Below, one piece after another: positions 18,302 through 27,120 of a stretch of DNA of 64,000 nt. The stretch covers positions 2,790,001 to 2,854,000 of the forward strand of contig NZ_CP075171.1 of NCBI RefSeq assembly GCF_021379005.1, written 5' to 3'. The translations under genes and the position numbers were made by a program. Below the pieces are notes generated by a model that worked only from the letters and a program-made list of their open reading frames with translations, was not told the DNA's origin and ran no database searches. The stretch is from Leptodesmis sichuanensis A121 (GTDB taxonomy: Bacteria; Cyanobacteriota; Cyanobacteriia; Leptolyngbyales; Leptolyngbyaceae). Within the stretch, counting starts at the first letter, position 1. Each line of letters opens with the position of its first letter.

Positions 18302-19252
18302 TCAGGACTGTTGAGCTTCTGGCGGAACGGTACAGCGGATAGCAATTTCACTGGTTGCAGGATAAGTTTGCAACAGTTTAAAGAAGTTGGCAAAGCTAAA
18401 GCTTCTGGGATCCATGCGTTGACCGGAGCGATCGACCAGCCGGTGAGTGGTGATGCGATCGCTGGTGACTCCTGTTTTAGCGACTACCCAGGCCAGAGAC
18501 TGATACTGAGCAGGAGTGTAACCACTGTGGGTGTAGCCATTGTGATTACCGTCGGGCGGCGTTTCCAGAGAGATGTGATAGGCAAAGTTATTCACTGAGG
18601 CCGGAAAACGTGGATGAGTTTTCACACTTTCAGGGCCGTTTGCCCCCTGGAAAACCGAGTTCCCTGCCCCAAACGCCCGTTTATCGGGCGGAACGAGATA
18701 CACGACCGTGCCATCCAGCTTAATCAGGGTGTGATAGCTGGCCTGATCTTCATCCCGTGGGTGGGGAGTGCGGAAAAAGTTGATGGCGCTACTGGCGGAT
18801 CCGACTGTTTCATGAAGAACCACGATCGGATTGAGATTGGCCGGATTGCCATCAATGTCTCGCACATAACGATCGCCGTAATTGGTAGGGTCAATTAACG
18901 TAATCTCTTCTCTGGGCACATAGCTACTATTCGTAGCAGCAGCAACCTGATTGGTTCCAACGGGAGTCGGCAGCGATCGTCGAAATCGTTCCAGGGTGAC
19001 TGAGCCAATGTCAGGAGTGGGCAATCCTGTGAGTCCTGAACCTGATCTTTGTCTCTCTGGTTGAATTGCACAGGCGGTAGGCACAGATGGATTGGGATTC
19101 GTCAGAGGATTTAAGGGGCGAACCACACCGGGTTGATTACCTGGCGATTCAAACTGCATTTGTTGCGCGTCTCCCTTAATGGCCAGAATCAAGATGAAGA
19201 CGCAGAGCGAAACTGGTAATAAAACACTGAAAAATTTGCGTTGCATGCCCAC
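18302..19252 (-). CDS. N-acetylmuramoyl-L-alanine amidase (Amidase_2)
   Basis: 316 aa. A signal/anchor helix is at residues about 9-26 (LLPVSLCVFILILAIKG). The Amidase_2/PGRP fold spans about 130-305. Likely zinc ligands are His in IVVLHETVG and His in RITTHRLVD, with Asp in QRMDPRSF. ASYHTLIKLDGTVVYLV and FAYHISLETP are core strands. It would cleave the amide between muramic acid and the peptide in the periplasm, for wall remodelling or division. Confidence 0.87.
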   Translation of the reverse strand: MGMQRKFFSVLLPVSLCVFILILAIKGDAQQMQFESPGNQPGVVRPLNPLTNPNPSVPTACAIQPERQRSGSGLTGLPTPDIGSVTLERFRRSLPTPVGTNQVAAATNSSYVPREEITLIDPTNYGDRYVRDIDGNPANLNPIVVLHETVGSASSAINFFRTPHPRDEDQASYHTLIKLDGTVVYLVPPDKRAFGAGNSVFQGANGPESVKTHPRFPASVNNFAYHISLETPPDGNHNGYTHSGYTPAQYQSLAWVVAKTGVTSDRITTHRLVDRSGQRMDPRSFSFANFFKLLQTYPATSEIAIRCTVPPEAQQS

Positions 19253-19425
19253 CTAACTAAGCAGTAACTGAAGTGCAGTATAAATTCATTTGCTCTAAAA
19301 AAATCCACCAGCCGCTAGATTTTTGTCAGAGTAGTGAAGAAATGATGAGATAAGGGGGGAATGCGATGACGGGATGATGGGTGGATGGTGGATAGTGAGT
19401 AGTGAAAAAGGCACGAGACGTGAGC

Positions 19426-20745
19426 ATGGAAACGCTTGATTTATTGCGATCCGGTCAACTTGCAGGCATTAAACGACTGGATCTGGCGGCTGAGTTGACT
19501 CAGTTTCCACCCGAAATCTTGGATCTGGCAGACTCGCTAGAGGTTCTCAACCTGACCAATAATCGCTTGCAGGCTTTGCCGGATGAGTTAGGTCGCCTGA
19601 AGAATCTCAAAATTATTTTTCTGAGCAATAACGAGTTTGAGGAACTGCCAGAGGTACTTTCTGACTGTCCTTCTCTATCTATGATTGGCTTTAAATCAAA
19701 CCGGATCAGAACGATCGCCGAGAATGCACTCCCTGACTCTGTTCGTTGGTTAATTCTCACCGACAACCAGCTTGAGCAACTTCCTGCTACGATGGGCCGT
19801 CTGGTCAATTTGCAGAAGCTGATGCTGGCCGGAAATAGGTTGCGATCGCTGCCCGATGCAATGGCCGCCTGTCAAAATCTAGAGCTGATCCGGCTATCCG
19901 CCAATTGTCTACCATCGCTTCCGTCCTGGCTGTTCACGCTGCCGCGTCTGTCCTGGTTGGCGTATTCGGGCAATCCGTTCTGTGAAGCAATGCCTGCCTC
20001 ACTAGAGCGATCGCTCCCGGATATTGACTGGGCTGAGTTAACCTTGGGAGACACATTGGGGGAAGGGGCTTCTGGAATCATTTCCAGAGGCATTTGGCAA
20101 ACTGGCCCCTCAGATGCAGTGGACGTTGCTGTTAAGGTGTTTAAGGGGAATGTCACCAGTGATGGGTTGCCTGCAGATGAAAGGAATACCTGTCTGGCAG
20201 CGGGAACTCACAATCATCTCGTGAATGTGCTGGGGAAGTTGATTAACCATCCTGAAGAGAAAGCAGGGTTGGTGTTCTCCTTCATTCCACCCAACTACAA
20301 AACCCTGGGGTGGCCTCCCAGTCTGGATAGCTGCACACGGGACATCTATCCACAGGGAACCTGCTTTTCATGGCCTGTGGTTCTACGCATTGCTCAGGGA
20401 ATGGCTACTGCCGCTGCTCATCTCCATGCCAGAGGCATCATGCATGGTGATCTCTATGCTCACAATATTCTGGTGAATGAAACTGGAGACAGTTTGCTGG
20501 GGGATTTCGGAGCCGCTTCTTTTTACCCTGCCAGTGAACTGGTTGCTGGTGAAGTGCTGGAAGCTTTAGAAGTCAGGGCTTTTGGCTGCTTATTAGAGGA
20601 TTTGCTGAATCACTGCCTGGTGGCGGGGGTTGCTGAACAGGAAAGGTACGATCGCCTGCGTCAGTTACAACAGGACTGCATGAACCCGATTCCCTGCGAG
20701 CGGCCTTTGTTTACAAAAATATGCAATACTCTTTACGCCCTTTAG
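19426..20745 (+). CDS. Leucine-rich-repeat protein kinase
   Basis: 439 aa from ATG 19426 (METLDLLRSGQL); a GTG at 19402 would add eight residues. Residues about 10-205 carry seven to eight LRRs (LEVLNLTNNRLQALPDELGR, LRWLILTDNQLEQLP). A kinase domain follows: glycine loop LGEGASGIISRG, Lys in VAVKVFKG, catalytic loop HGDLYAHNIL (HGD replaces HRD) and DFGAAS. It is a cytosolic Ser/Thr-type kinase with no membrane helix. The HGD form is seen in RD-lacking kinases and may still be active. LRR-kinase fusions of this size occur in several bacterial phyla; substrate unknown. Confidence 0.85.
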   Translation: METLDLLRSGQLAGIKRLDLAAELTQFPPEILDLADSLEVLNLTNNRLQALPDELGRLKNLKIIFLSNNEFEELPEVLSDCPSLSMIGFKSNRIRTIAENALPDSVRWLILTDNQLEQLPATMGRLVNLQKLMLAGNRLRSLPDAMAACQNLELIRLSANCLPSLPSWLFTLPRLSWLAYSGNPFCEAMPASLERSLPDIDWAELTLGDTLGEGASGIISRGIWQTGPSDAVDVAVKVFKGNVTSDGLPADERNTCLAAGTHNHLVNVLGKLINHPEEKAGLVFSFIPPNYKTLGWPPSLDSCTRDIYPQGTCFSWPVVLRIAQGMATAAAHLHARGIMHGDLYAHNILVNETGDSLLGDFGAASFYPASELVAGEVLEALEVRAFGCLLEDLLNHCLVAGVAEQERYDRLRQLQQDCMNPIPCERPLFTKICNTLYAL

Positions 20746-21104
20746 CAGGGTAGGTGGACAAGAGTGAGGCATCTCAGGATCTTTCAGTGATCTCACCCTC
20801 TCCCACAAAGCCGATATATAAAAAATTAAATATCCGTTAAGTAAGACGCTGGACTTTTGCGTACCATAAATATGTTCGTTTGAATACATTCCATTGGATA
20901 CATTTCCCATACTCTGGCAAACATCTGTATGTGATGGAACCCCCAACATTGCCATCTGACCCTTACTCCTTCTTGGTTGAAACCAAGTCCAGCTAGAGAA
21001 CAGTCGTTTTTCGATCAGAGAAACTCCAGTTCTGGACTTGGACGAGGTTTAGTTCAACGAGGTGGAGTGCAACTTAATTATCTTCTAAAGGAGATCTTCT
21101 CAGA
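20746..21104. other. Intergenic region with dispersed repeat copy B
   Basis: 359 bp ahead of the BMP transporter operon. Apart from the repeat at 20985-21054 and a ribosome binding site AAAGGAGA near 21087, nothing was recognised. Confidence 0.5.
20985..21054 (+). repeat. Dispersed palindromic repeat, copy B
   Basis: AAGTCCAG at the start pairs perfectly with CTGGACTT at 21032-21039. The core is AGAGAACAGTCGTTTTTCGA and the tail is GGACGAGGTTTAGTT. Same family as 8464, 23451 and 49660. Confidence 0.87.
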
Positions 21105-22304
21105 GTGGGCACAAATCGATACATCTATGTTCCCCGGCGGCAGGTAATTCGGGGATTATTGGCCACGGCAGCCTTTGGTGCAACCTCCAAGCTTTGGACA
21201 GGCTGTTCTTCATCTCCCAGCAATACAGCCAGTACAGAGGGAGCCACTACAGGAACGGGCGCATCCTCTGGCAAGCCGATCACCATTGGGTTCATCTATA
21301 ACGCCCCTAAAGATGATTACGGCTGGAACCAGGCTCAGGCCAGGGGGGCAGAGGCGATTAAGACTATCCCTGGGATTAAAGTGATTGAACAGGAAAGTGT
21401 TCCAGAAACCAAGGAAGTTCAGGAAGTCATGCGGAACATGATTGACCAGGATGGGGCAACCGTTCTGGTGCCTACTTCCTTTGGTTATTTTGATCCCCAC
21501 GTTCTGGAAGTTGCGAAAGATTACCCGGAAGTGCAGTTTTTCCATTCCGGCACCTTATGGAAAGAGGGTATGCCCAAGAATGTTGGCAGTTACTTTGCCT
21601 TGATCGATGAAGGACAATACCTGGCAGGCCGGATTGCAGCTAAGGTTAGTAAAACAGGCAAAATTGGCTTTGTGGGTGCCAAACCGATTAATCCCGTACT
21701 GCGGAATATCAACAGTTTTATGCTGGGTGCCCGCAGTGTGAAACCCGATACGAAGATGCAGGTCATCTTTACGGGGGATTGGTCATTACCCGTGAAAGAG
21801 GCCGAGGCTACCAACTCTTTGGCCGATCAGGGCGTAGATGTGATCGCGGTGCATGTGGATAGTCCCAAAGTGGTGATTGAAACGGCAGAAAAACGGGGCG
21901 TTTTCTCCAGCGGTTTCCACTCGGATCAATCGGCTCTGGCTCCCAAAGGTTACCTGACTGGCACCATGTACAACTGGCCTACGATTCAGAAGCAGTACGT
22001 AGAATGGCTGCAGGCTGGTAAGACGCTCATGAATGGTGGCATTCCCCATCAGGTACTGGGTGGCATTGCAGAAGATTACATCAGCATGGCGACTTTTGGC
22101 CCTGCCGTTACGGATGCGATGAAGCAAGACTTGGAAACAACTAAAGAGAAGATTGCCAAAGGTTCTTTAAAGGTCTATACCGGGGCGATCGAAGACAATA
22201 CAGGCAAAACCAGAATTCCTGCAGGAAAAGCCTATGCGGTCACTGCACCGGAATTGACTCAAATCGATTGGCTGGCGGAAGGCGTTTCTGGAAAAACAAG
22301 TTGA
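21105..22304 (+). CDS. BMP-family ABC transporter substrate-binding lipoprotein
   Basis: 399 aa with a GTG start. The N-terminus PRRQVIRGLLATAAFGA is twin-arginine-like, followed by WTGC, a lipobox Cys. The mature part is a BMP/Med fold, beginning KPITIGFIYNAPKDDYGWNQ. BMP proteins bind nucleosides or related nucleobases; several cyanobacterial members are unassigned. It is first of a four-gene transporter operon, with the permease beginning 3 bp after its stop. A ribosome binding site AAAGGAGA is 11 bp upstream. Confidence 0.9.
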   Translation: MGTNRYIYVPRRQVIRGLLATAAFGATSKLWTGCSSSPSNTASTEGATTGTGASSGKPITIGFIYNAPKDDYGWNQAQARGAEAIKTIPGIKVIEQESVPETKEVQEVMRNMIDQDGATVLVPTSFGYFDPHVLEVAKDYPEVQFFHSGTLWKEGMPKNVGSYFALIDEGQYLAGRIAAKVSKTGKIGFVGAKPINPVLRNINSFMLGARSVKPDTKMQVIFTGDWSLPVKEAEATNSLADQGVDVIAVHVDSPKVVIETAEKRGVFSSGFHSDQSALAPKGYLTGTMYNWPTIQKQYVEWLQAGKTLMNGGIPHQVLGGIAEDYISMATFGPAVTDAMKQDLETTKEKIAKGSLKVYTGAIEDNTGKTRIPAGKAYAVTAPELTQIDWLAEGVSGKTS

Positions 22305-22307
22305 CCT

Positions 22308-23447
22308 ATGGCATTTAGTCGTTATCACTGGCGGGCAAAGGCGGAAGCCATCTGTATTCCCCTGGCGGCTCTGTTTGTGGCCATGATTTTGTTTGGGATT
22401 TTTGTTGCCTTCTGCGGTAAAAATCCGTTTGCAGTCTATGGTGCCATCTTCAAGACGGCGTTTGGCAGTTGGCGATCGTTCCAGGGCACCCTGCTACGAT
22501 CGGCTCCCCTGATGTTGACTGCTCTCTGTACCGTTCTCCCGGCTCGGCTCGGCTTGATGGTGATTGGCAATGAGGGGGCATTGGTCATGGGAGGACTGGG
22601 CGCGATCGCCGCTGGCCTCACGCTCTCGTACGGAGCCATTACTCCCTCCCCCGAACAATTAAAAGCCACCCTGGGATTGCCACCCTTCATGGTTCTGGTC
22701 GGCATGGCGATCGGCGGCATTGTGGCCGGAGGAGTGTGGATTGGGATTGTCGGGGCGCTGCGCCACTACCGGGCCGTCAACGAGACGATCAGCAGTCTGT
22801 TAATGAACTACATTGCGATCGCGATTCTCAACCATCTGGTGGAAGGCCCCTGGAAAGATCCTAGTTCCCTGAATAAACCATCGACCTTTCCCCTGCCAGA
22901 AGCGTATCGCCTGGAGAATATTGTTGCCACACGGGTACATTACGGCCTGTTGTATGGCTTAATTGCCTGCGCGATCGCCTATTTCCTGATTGCGCATACC
23001 ACGTTTGGATTTGCTGCCAGAACCGCCGGGGGCAATGTGAAAGCGGCTCGGGTTGCCGGGTTGCCTGTGGGTCGCTTGGCGATCATCATTTGCTTCCTGG
23101 CAGGTTCGGCGGCAGGATTAGCTGGCATGGTGGAAGTGGCGGCGGTACAGGGACAGGCCAATGCTTCTCTGGTGGCGGGATACGGTTATGCCGGAATTCT
23201 GGTAGCCTTTGTCGCTCGCTACAATCCCCTGGCCACGATTTTGGTAGCGATCGGTCTGGGCGGCATTATTAATAGTGGCGGGGCACTCCAGCGCACCTTT
23301 GGGATGCCCGATGCTACCGTGCTGGTGTTTCAAGGGATCGTGTTTCTGGTGATTCTGTACAGCGAATCATTATATGGACGCTTCAAGATCTTCAGGGAAC
23401 CAGAAATTCCCCTCGCTCCCCCTGCTGCTACGGCGGTTACGGTTTAA
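22308..23447 (+). CDS. BMP-type ABC transporter permease 1
   Basis: 379 aa with eight to ten membrane helices. It matches the larger permease of nucleoside-type BMP importers (YufP-like): RSAPLMLTALCTVLPARLGL, NEGALVMGGLGA and NETISSLLMNYIA. It forms half of the membrane channel with the next permease. Its stop is followed by a dispersed repeat before the next gene. Confidence 0.9.
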   Translation: MAFSRYHWRAKAEAICIPLAALFVAMILFGIFVAFCGKNPFAVYGAIFKTAFGSWRSFQGTLLRSAPLMLTALCTVLPARLGLMVIGNEGALVMGGLGAIAAGLTLSYGAITPSPEQLKATLGLPPFMVLVGMAIGGIVAGGVWIGIVGALRHYRAVNETISSLLMNYIAIAILNHLVEGPWKDPSSLNKPSTFPLPEAYRLENIVATRVHYGLLYGLIACAIAYFLIAHTTFGFAARTAGGNVKAARVAGLPVGRLAIIICFLAGSAAGLAGMVEVAAVQGQANASLVAGYGYAGILVAFVARYNPLATILVAIGLGGIINSGGALQRTFGMPDATVLVFQGIVFLVILYSESLYGRFKIFREPEIPLAPPAATAVTV

Positions 23448-23450
23448 CCT

Positions 23451-23516
23451 AAGTCCAGCTAGCCAGCGATCGTTTCCCACAACAGAAATTACAGTTCTGG
23501 ACATGGACAGGTGCAA
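23451..23516 (+). repeat. Dispersed palindromic repeat, copy C (diverged)
   Basis: Starts AAGTCCAGCTAGCCAGCGAT and ends GTTCTGGACATGGACAGGTGC. The outer arms are kept while the core has diverged (CGATCGTTTCCCACAACAG). It lies inside the transporter operon, between the two permease genes. Confidence 0.7.
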
Positions 23517-23554
23517 ATACTCGCTTATTTCGCAAACGTAAGGAATCAAACTCA

Positions 23555-24511
23555 ATGGCAACTGAGGCATTAGGCTGGTGGGGCGTACCCCTGGGGATTC
23601 TCGCAGGAACGCTGAGAGGCAGCGCTCCGTTTCTGTTTGTCAGCTTGGGTGAATGCTTAACCGAGAAAAGCGGCAAGATTAACCTGGGTCTGGAAGGCAC
23701 GTTGTTGATGGGTGCCATGAGTGCCTATGCCATTTCCTATCTGGGTGCCTCTCAGTGGGGACTTTCCCCAGCGTTCTCTCCCTGGTTGGGCGTGTTAGTG
23801 GCGGGTCTGGCAGGTATGGTATTGGGATCGATTCATGCTTTTCTGGCCCAACAACCCAGGGTGAATGACATTGCAGTGGGGATTGCCATGATTATTTTTG
23901 GCAGTGGGTTGGCCTTCTTCCTGGGCAAACCGTTTATTCAACCCAAAGCCCCTCAACTGCCGACGCTCGATCTGGCTAACTGGAGTTCGATTCCACAAAT
24001 TCAGTCCGCCTTCAAAATTAGTCCGCTGTTTGTCCTGGGTGTTCTGCTGGCTCCGCTAATGGCCTGGTTCTTCCGCTCTACCCGCTGGGGTTTGTTTGTC
24101 CGGGCGGTGGGAGATAGTCCTGATGCAGCCCTGGCGATGGGCATTTCGATCAAGAAAGTGCGGATGCTGAGCATTATTGCTGGCAGCTTTCTGGCTGGAA
24201 TTGGAGGAGCCTGTCTGTCCCTCTACTACCCTGGCCTCTGGTCGGAAAGTGTCTCCAGTGGTCAGGGGCTGATGGCCGTGGCCTTGGTGATTTTCGCCCG
24301 CTGGAATCCGATTCAGTGTCTCTGGGCTTCCCTATTTTTTGGCGGGGCACAGGCGATCGGGCCAGCCTTGCAAGCCGTGGGAATTGAGCAGGGACGCTAT
24401 TTGTTTAATGCAGCACCGTATGTGTTGACGTTACTGATTATGATCATCACCTGTTCCCCCAAGAAAACCCTTTCTGGTGCGCCCGGTGCTCTGGGAACTA
24501 TTAATTTGTGA
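23555..24511 (+). CDS. BMP-type ABC transporter permease 2
   Basis: 318 aa, YufQ-like. The N-terminus LRGSAPFLFVSLGECLTEKS and KINLGLEGTLLMGAMSA is the hallmark of the smaller permease; eight or so helices follow. It pairs with permease 1. The stretch VRAVGDSPDAALAMGISIKK is the likely ATPase-contact loop. Confidence 0.9.
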   Translation: MATEALGWWGVPLGILAGTLRGSAPFLFVSLGECLTEKSGKINLGLEGTLLMGAMSAYAISYLGASQWGLSPAFSPWLGVLVAGLAGMVLGSIHAFLAQQPRVNDIAVGIAMIIFGSGLAFFLGKPFIQPKAPQLPTLDLANWSSIPQIQSAFKISPLFVLGVLLAPLMAWFFRSTRWGLFVRAVGDSPDAALAMGISIKKVRMLSIIAGSFLAGIGGACLSLYYPGLWSESVSSGQGLMAVALVIFARWNPIQCLWASLFFGGAQAIGPALQAVGIEQGRYLFNAAPYVLTLLIMIITCSPKKTLSGAPGALGTINL

Positions 24512-24605
24512 GCCGTGATTTTGGAGGTCAACGGTTTCAGTTCGAAACAGCGATCGTGCATCCGTGTTGGGCAAAACTCACTATTGATAGGACTCAGGAG
24601 GTTTC

Positions 24606-26165
24606 ATGACGGACGTTGTTCAATCCCTGCAACAGGATGTAGAAATTCACAGTTCCTCAGCCCCCCCGGAACTGCAAGTGGTGAACATGACTAAAATCTT
24701 TGGCAGCCTGGTGGCGCTGGATCATGTTTCTCTACATCTGAAGCCCGCCACCTTTCATGCCTTGCTGGGAGAGAACGGAGCCGGAAAAAGTACGCTGGTG
24801 AAGTGCATTATGGGATTTTACCGTCCCACCTCTGGCGAGGTACTGATTAACGGACAGGTTTGTACGATTGAAAGCCCTCGTGATGCTCACCACTATGGAA
24901 TTGGCATGGTCTATCAGCACTTCACGTCAGTCCCAGCTATGACCGTCGCTGAAAATCTGGTGCTGTCCCGATATGATAGCCCTGCCGTGATCAACTGGAA
25001 GCAGGAGAAGGAACAACTGCAGGCATTTATGGATACGGCCCCTTTTAAAGTGCCCCTGGATATGCTGGTAGGTCAACTGGCGGCAGGCCAGAAGCAAAAA
25101 CTGGAAATTCTCAAACAGCTTTATCTGAAGAGCAAAATTCTCATCCTGGATGAACCGACCTCTGTACTCACGCCAGGGGAAGCAGACGAAGTACTGGGCC
25201 TGATTCGGGAGCAAGTTACGGATGGCAAGCTGAGTGTATTGCTGATCAGCCATAAATTTCGGGAAGTGACAGCGTTTTGTGATGAAATTACAGTTCTGCG
25301 TAAAGGCAAGTTTGCGGGCACGGGAGCCGTCAAAGATCTGACAGTGGCTCAGATGGCCGAAATGATGATGGGCGAAAAGCGAGAACCGCAGAATGTGGAA
25401 AAAGTCGCAATCCCCAATCCCGTTCCTGTTCTGGAAATTAAGGACATTCATGCCAATAAAGATAATGGTGTGGAAGCTGTGCATGGAGTCAACCTGACCG
25501 TTAACAGTGGTGAAATTGTTGGTATTGCTGGAATTTCTGGAAATGGCCAGCGGGAACTGGTGGAAGTGCTGGCAGGGCAGCGTCCGGCCACTGGAGGCCA
25601 GATTTTGGTGAATGGGGAGCCGTACTCCGCCACCCGTGCTCAAATGTTTAAGCATCGGGTCTTCGTGCTGCCGGAAGAGCCGCTGAAAAATGCCTGTGTG
25701 GCTCACATGAGCGTCGCCGAAAACTTAGCCCTGCGAACCTTCGATCGCCCCCCCCAATCCAAAGGCATTCTGCTGATTTTCCAGGCCATCCGTAATGCCG
25801 CAACTAACCTGATTGGCACCTTCAAAATCAAAACCCCCTCCCCGGACACTCCTGTCGGCAACCTATCCGGTGGCAACGTGCAACGCACCGTATTAGCGCG
25901 GGAACTCTCTGCGGATCACATCAAATTGCTGATTGCCGCCAATCCCTGTTTTGGTCTTGACTTTGCCATGGTGGATTACATTCATAGCCAGATTCTGGAA
26001 GCCCGCAACCGGGGTGTCGCTGTATTGCTGGTGAGCGAAGACCTGGATGAGTTGTTGAAACTCTCCGATCGCATTTTAGTGATCAGCGGCGGTCAATTCG
26101 CCTACGAAAGTTCTATCCATACGGCAGACTTTGCCGCGATCGGCCACGCCATGGCAGGGCATTAG
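24606..26165 (+). CDS. BMP-type ABC transporter ATPase (two ABC domains)
   Basis: 519 aa with two nucleotide-binding domains. Domain 1 has Walker A GENGAGKST, signature-like LAAGQKQKLEILKQLY and Walker B ILILDEPTSVL. Domain 2 has GISGNGQRE in place of Walker A, signature NLSGGNVQRTVLARELS and LLIAANPCFGLDFA. The degenerate second site is typical of ribose/nucleoside-type ATPases. A ribosome binding site AGGAGG lies just before the ATG. Confidence 0.92.
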   Translation: MTDVVQSLQQDVEIHSSSAPPELQVVNMTKIFGSLVALDHVSLHLKPATFHALLGENGAGKSTLVKCIMGFYRPTSGEVLINGQVCTIESPRDAHHYGIGMVYQHFTSVPAMTVAENLVLSRYDSPAVINWKQEKEQLQAFMDTAPFKVPLDMLVGQLAAGQKQKLEILKQLYLKSKILILDEPTSVLTPGEADEVLGLIREQVTDGKLSVLLISHKFREVTAFCDEITVLRKGKFAGTGAVKDLTVAQMAEMMMGEKREPQNVEKVAIPNPVPVLEIKDIHANKDNGVEAVHGVNLTVNSGEIVGIAGISGNGQRELVEVLAGQRPATGGQILVNGEPYSATRAQMFKHRVFVLPEEPLKNACVAHMSVAENLALRTFDRPPQSKGILLIFQAIRNAATNLIGTFKIKTPSPDTPVGNLSGGNVQRTVLARELSADHIKLLIAANPCFGLDFAMVDYIHSQILEARNRGVAVLLVSEDLDELLKLSDRILVISGGQFAYESSIHTADFAAIGHAMAGH

Positions 26166-26312
26166 GAATTAGGAATTGGGCATTGGGAATGAGGAATTTG
26201 GGAATAGAGGCGCGATGAATCACGTCTGTACCGAATGATGAGTTGCCAATCCCGCTCCACCCCAATCCCTAATCCCCGATCCCTAATCCCTAATCCCTCA
26301 CCCCTAATCCCT
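26162..26312. repeat. TAATCCC/GGAATTA heptad repeat tract
   Basis: The left part has GGAATTAGGAATTGGGCAT-type repeats. The right part has several tandem copies of CCCTAATC. The two parts are complementary and could pair. Between them lies a GTAGAGACG-type palindrome (26205-26230). Similar tracts are at 38278-38345 and 39150-39230. Confidence 0.75.
26205..26230. repeat. TAGAGGCG...CGTCTGTA palindrome
   Basis: An imperfect palindrome whose centre matches, in inverse orientation, the terminator centre at 39711 (ACGTGATTCATCGCG). It belongs to the same family as 39706 and 44051. Confidence 0.7.
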
Positions 26313-27014
26313 ATGGCCTTCATTCCCGCCCTTCCCTACAACTACGAACTTCCCGAATCTAGCCAGGTGGCCCTTATCGTGATCGATATGCAGCGGGACT
26401 TTCTGGAACCTGGGGGGTTTGGAGACATCCTGGGCAATGATGTGAGTTTGCTGCGGGCGATCGTGCCCACCCTGAAATACTTGCTGGAAGGCTGTCGAGC
26501 AATGGGGATCCCAATTATTCACACGATCGAGTGCCATCAACCGGATCTCTCCGATTGTCCCCCTGCCAAAATCAAACGGGGTCAGGGAGAATTGACGATC
26601 GGCAGCGAGGGGCCAATGGGCCGGATTTTGATCAAAGGGGAGCCGGGTAATGGCATTATTCCAGAACTGGCACCACTTCCAGGCGAATTTGTGATTCACA
26701 AACCCGGAAAAGGCGCGTTTTATGCCACGGAACTGGCAACCATTTTGCAGGAACACAACATTACTCACCTCTTAATCACCGGAGTCACGACTGAGGTGTG
26801 TGTCCAAACCACCATGCGCGAGGCGAACGATCGCGGCTATGAATGCCTGATGGTGGAAGATGCCACCGAAAGCTATTTTCCTGAATTCAAACAAGCCACC
26901 CTGGAAATGGTACGTGCCCAAGGCGGCATTGTTGGCTGGACAGCCACTGCAGAGCGGGTTCTGCAAGGCTTGAAGCAGGGAATATCCTGCAGGGGGAGCA
27001 TTGATTGTCCCTGA
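26313..27014 (+). CDS. Isochorismatase-fold cysteine hydrolase
   Basis: 233 aa from the ATG at 26313 ([15 protein letters not shown]); the frame is open to 26235 only through the heptad repeats. The catalytic triad is visible: Asp in VIDMQRDF, Lys in [13 protein letters not shown] and Cys in [18 protein letters not shown]. The family includes biuret, ureidoacrylate and N-carbamoyl amidohydrolases. Its position after the BMP importer suggests it acts on the imported compound or a breakdown product of it (inference). Confidence 0.88.
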   Translation: MAFIPALPYNYELPESSQVALIVIDMQRDFLEPGGFGDILGNDVSLLRAIVPTLKYLLEGCRAMGIPIIHTIECHQPDLSDCPPAKIKRGQGELTIGSEGPMGRILIKGEPGNGIIPELAPLPGEFVIHKPGKGAFYATELATILQEHNITHLLITGVTTEVCVQTTMREANDRGYECLMVEDATESYFPEFKQATLEMVRAQGGIVGWTATAERVLQGLKQGISCRGSIDCP

Positions 27015-27120
27015 AAAAAACCTCCTTATTTTGGGGTTCCTAACCGTCTCGGAAGCCACCTGCGGCTTGAGCCATGATCCACCCAAGCCAATCAATACTG
27101 GCCTTCTGTCTTCACTCCCC

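Noticed and set aside
24927-25706. 259-codon minus-strand frame within the BMP ATPase gene
   Set aside because: It lies wholly inside a clear two-domain ABC ATPase; His/Phe/Gln-rich shadow composition.
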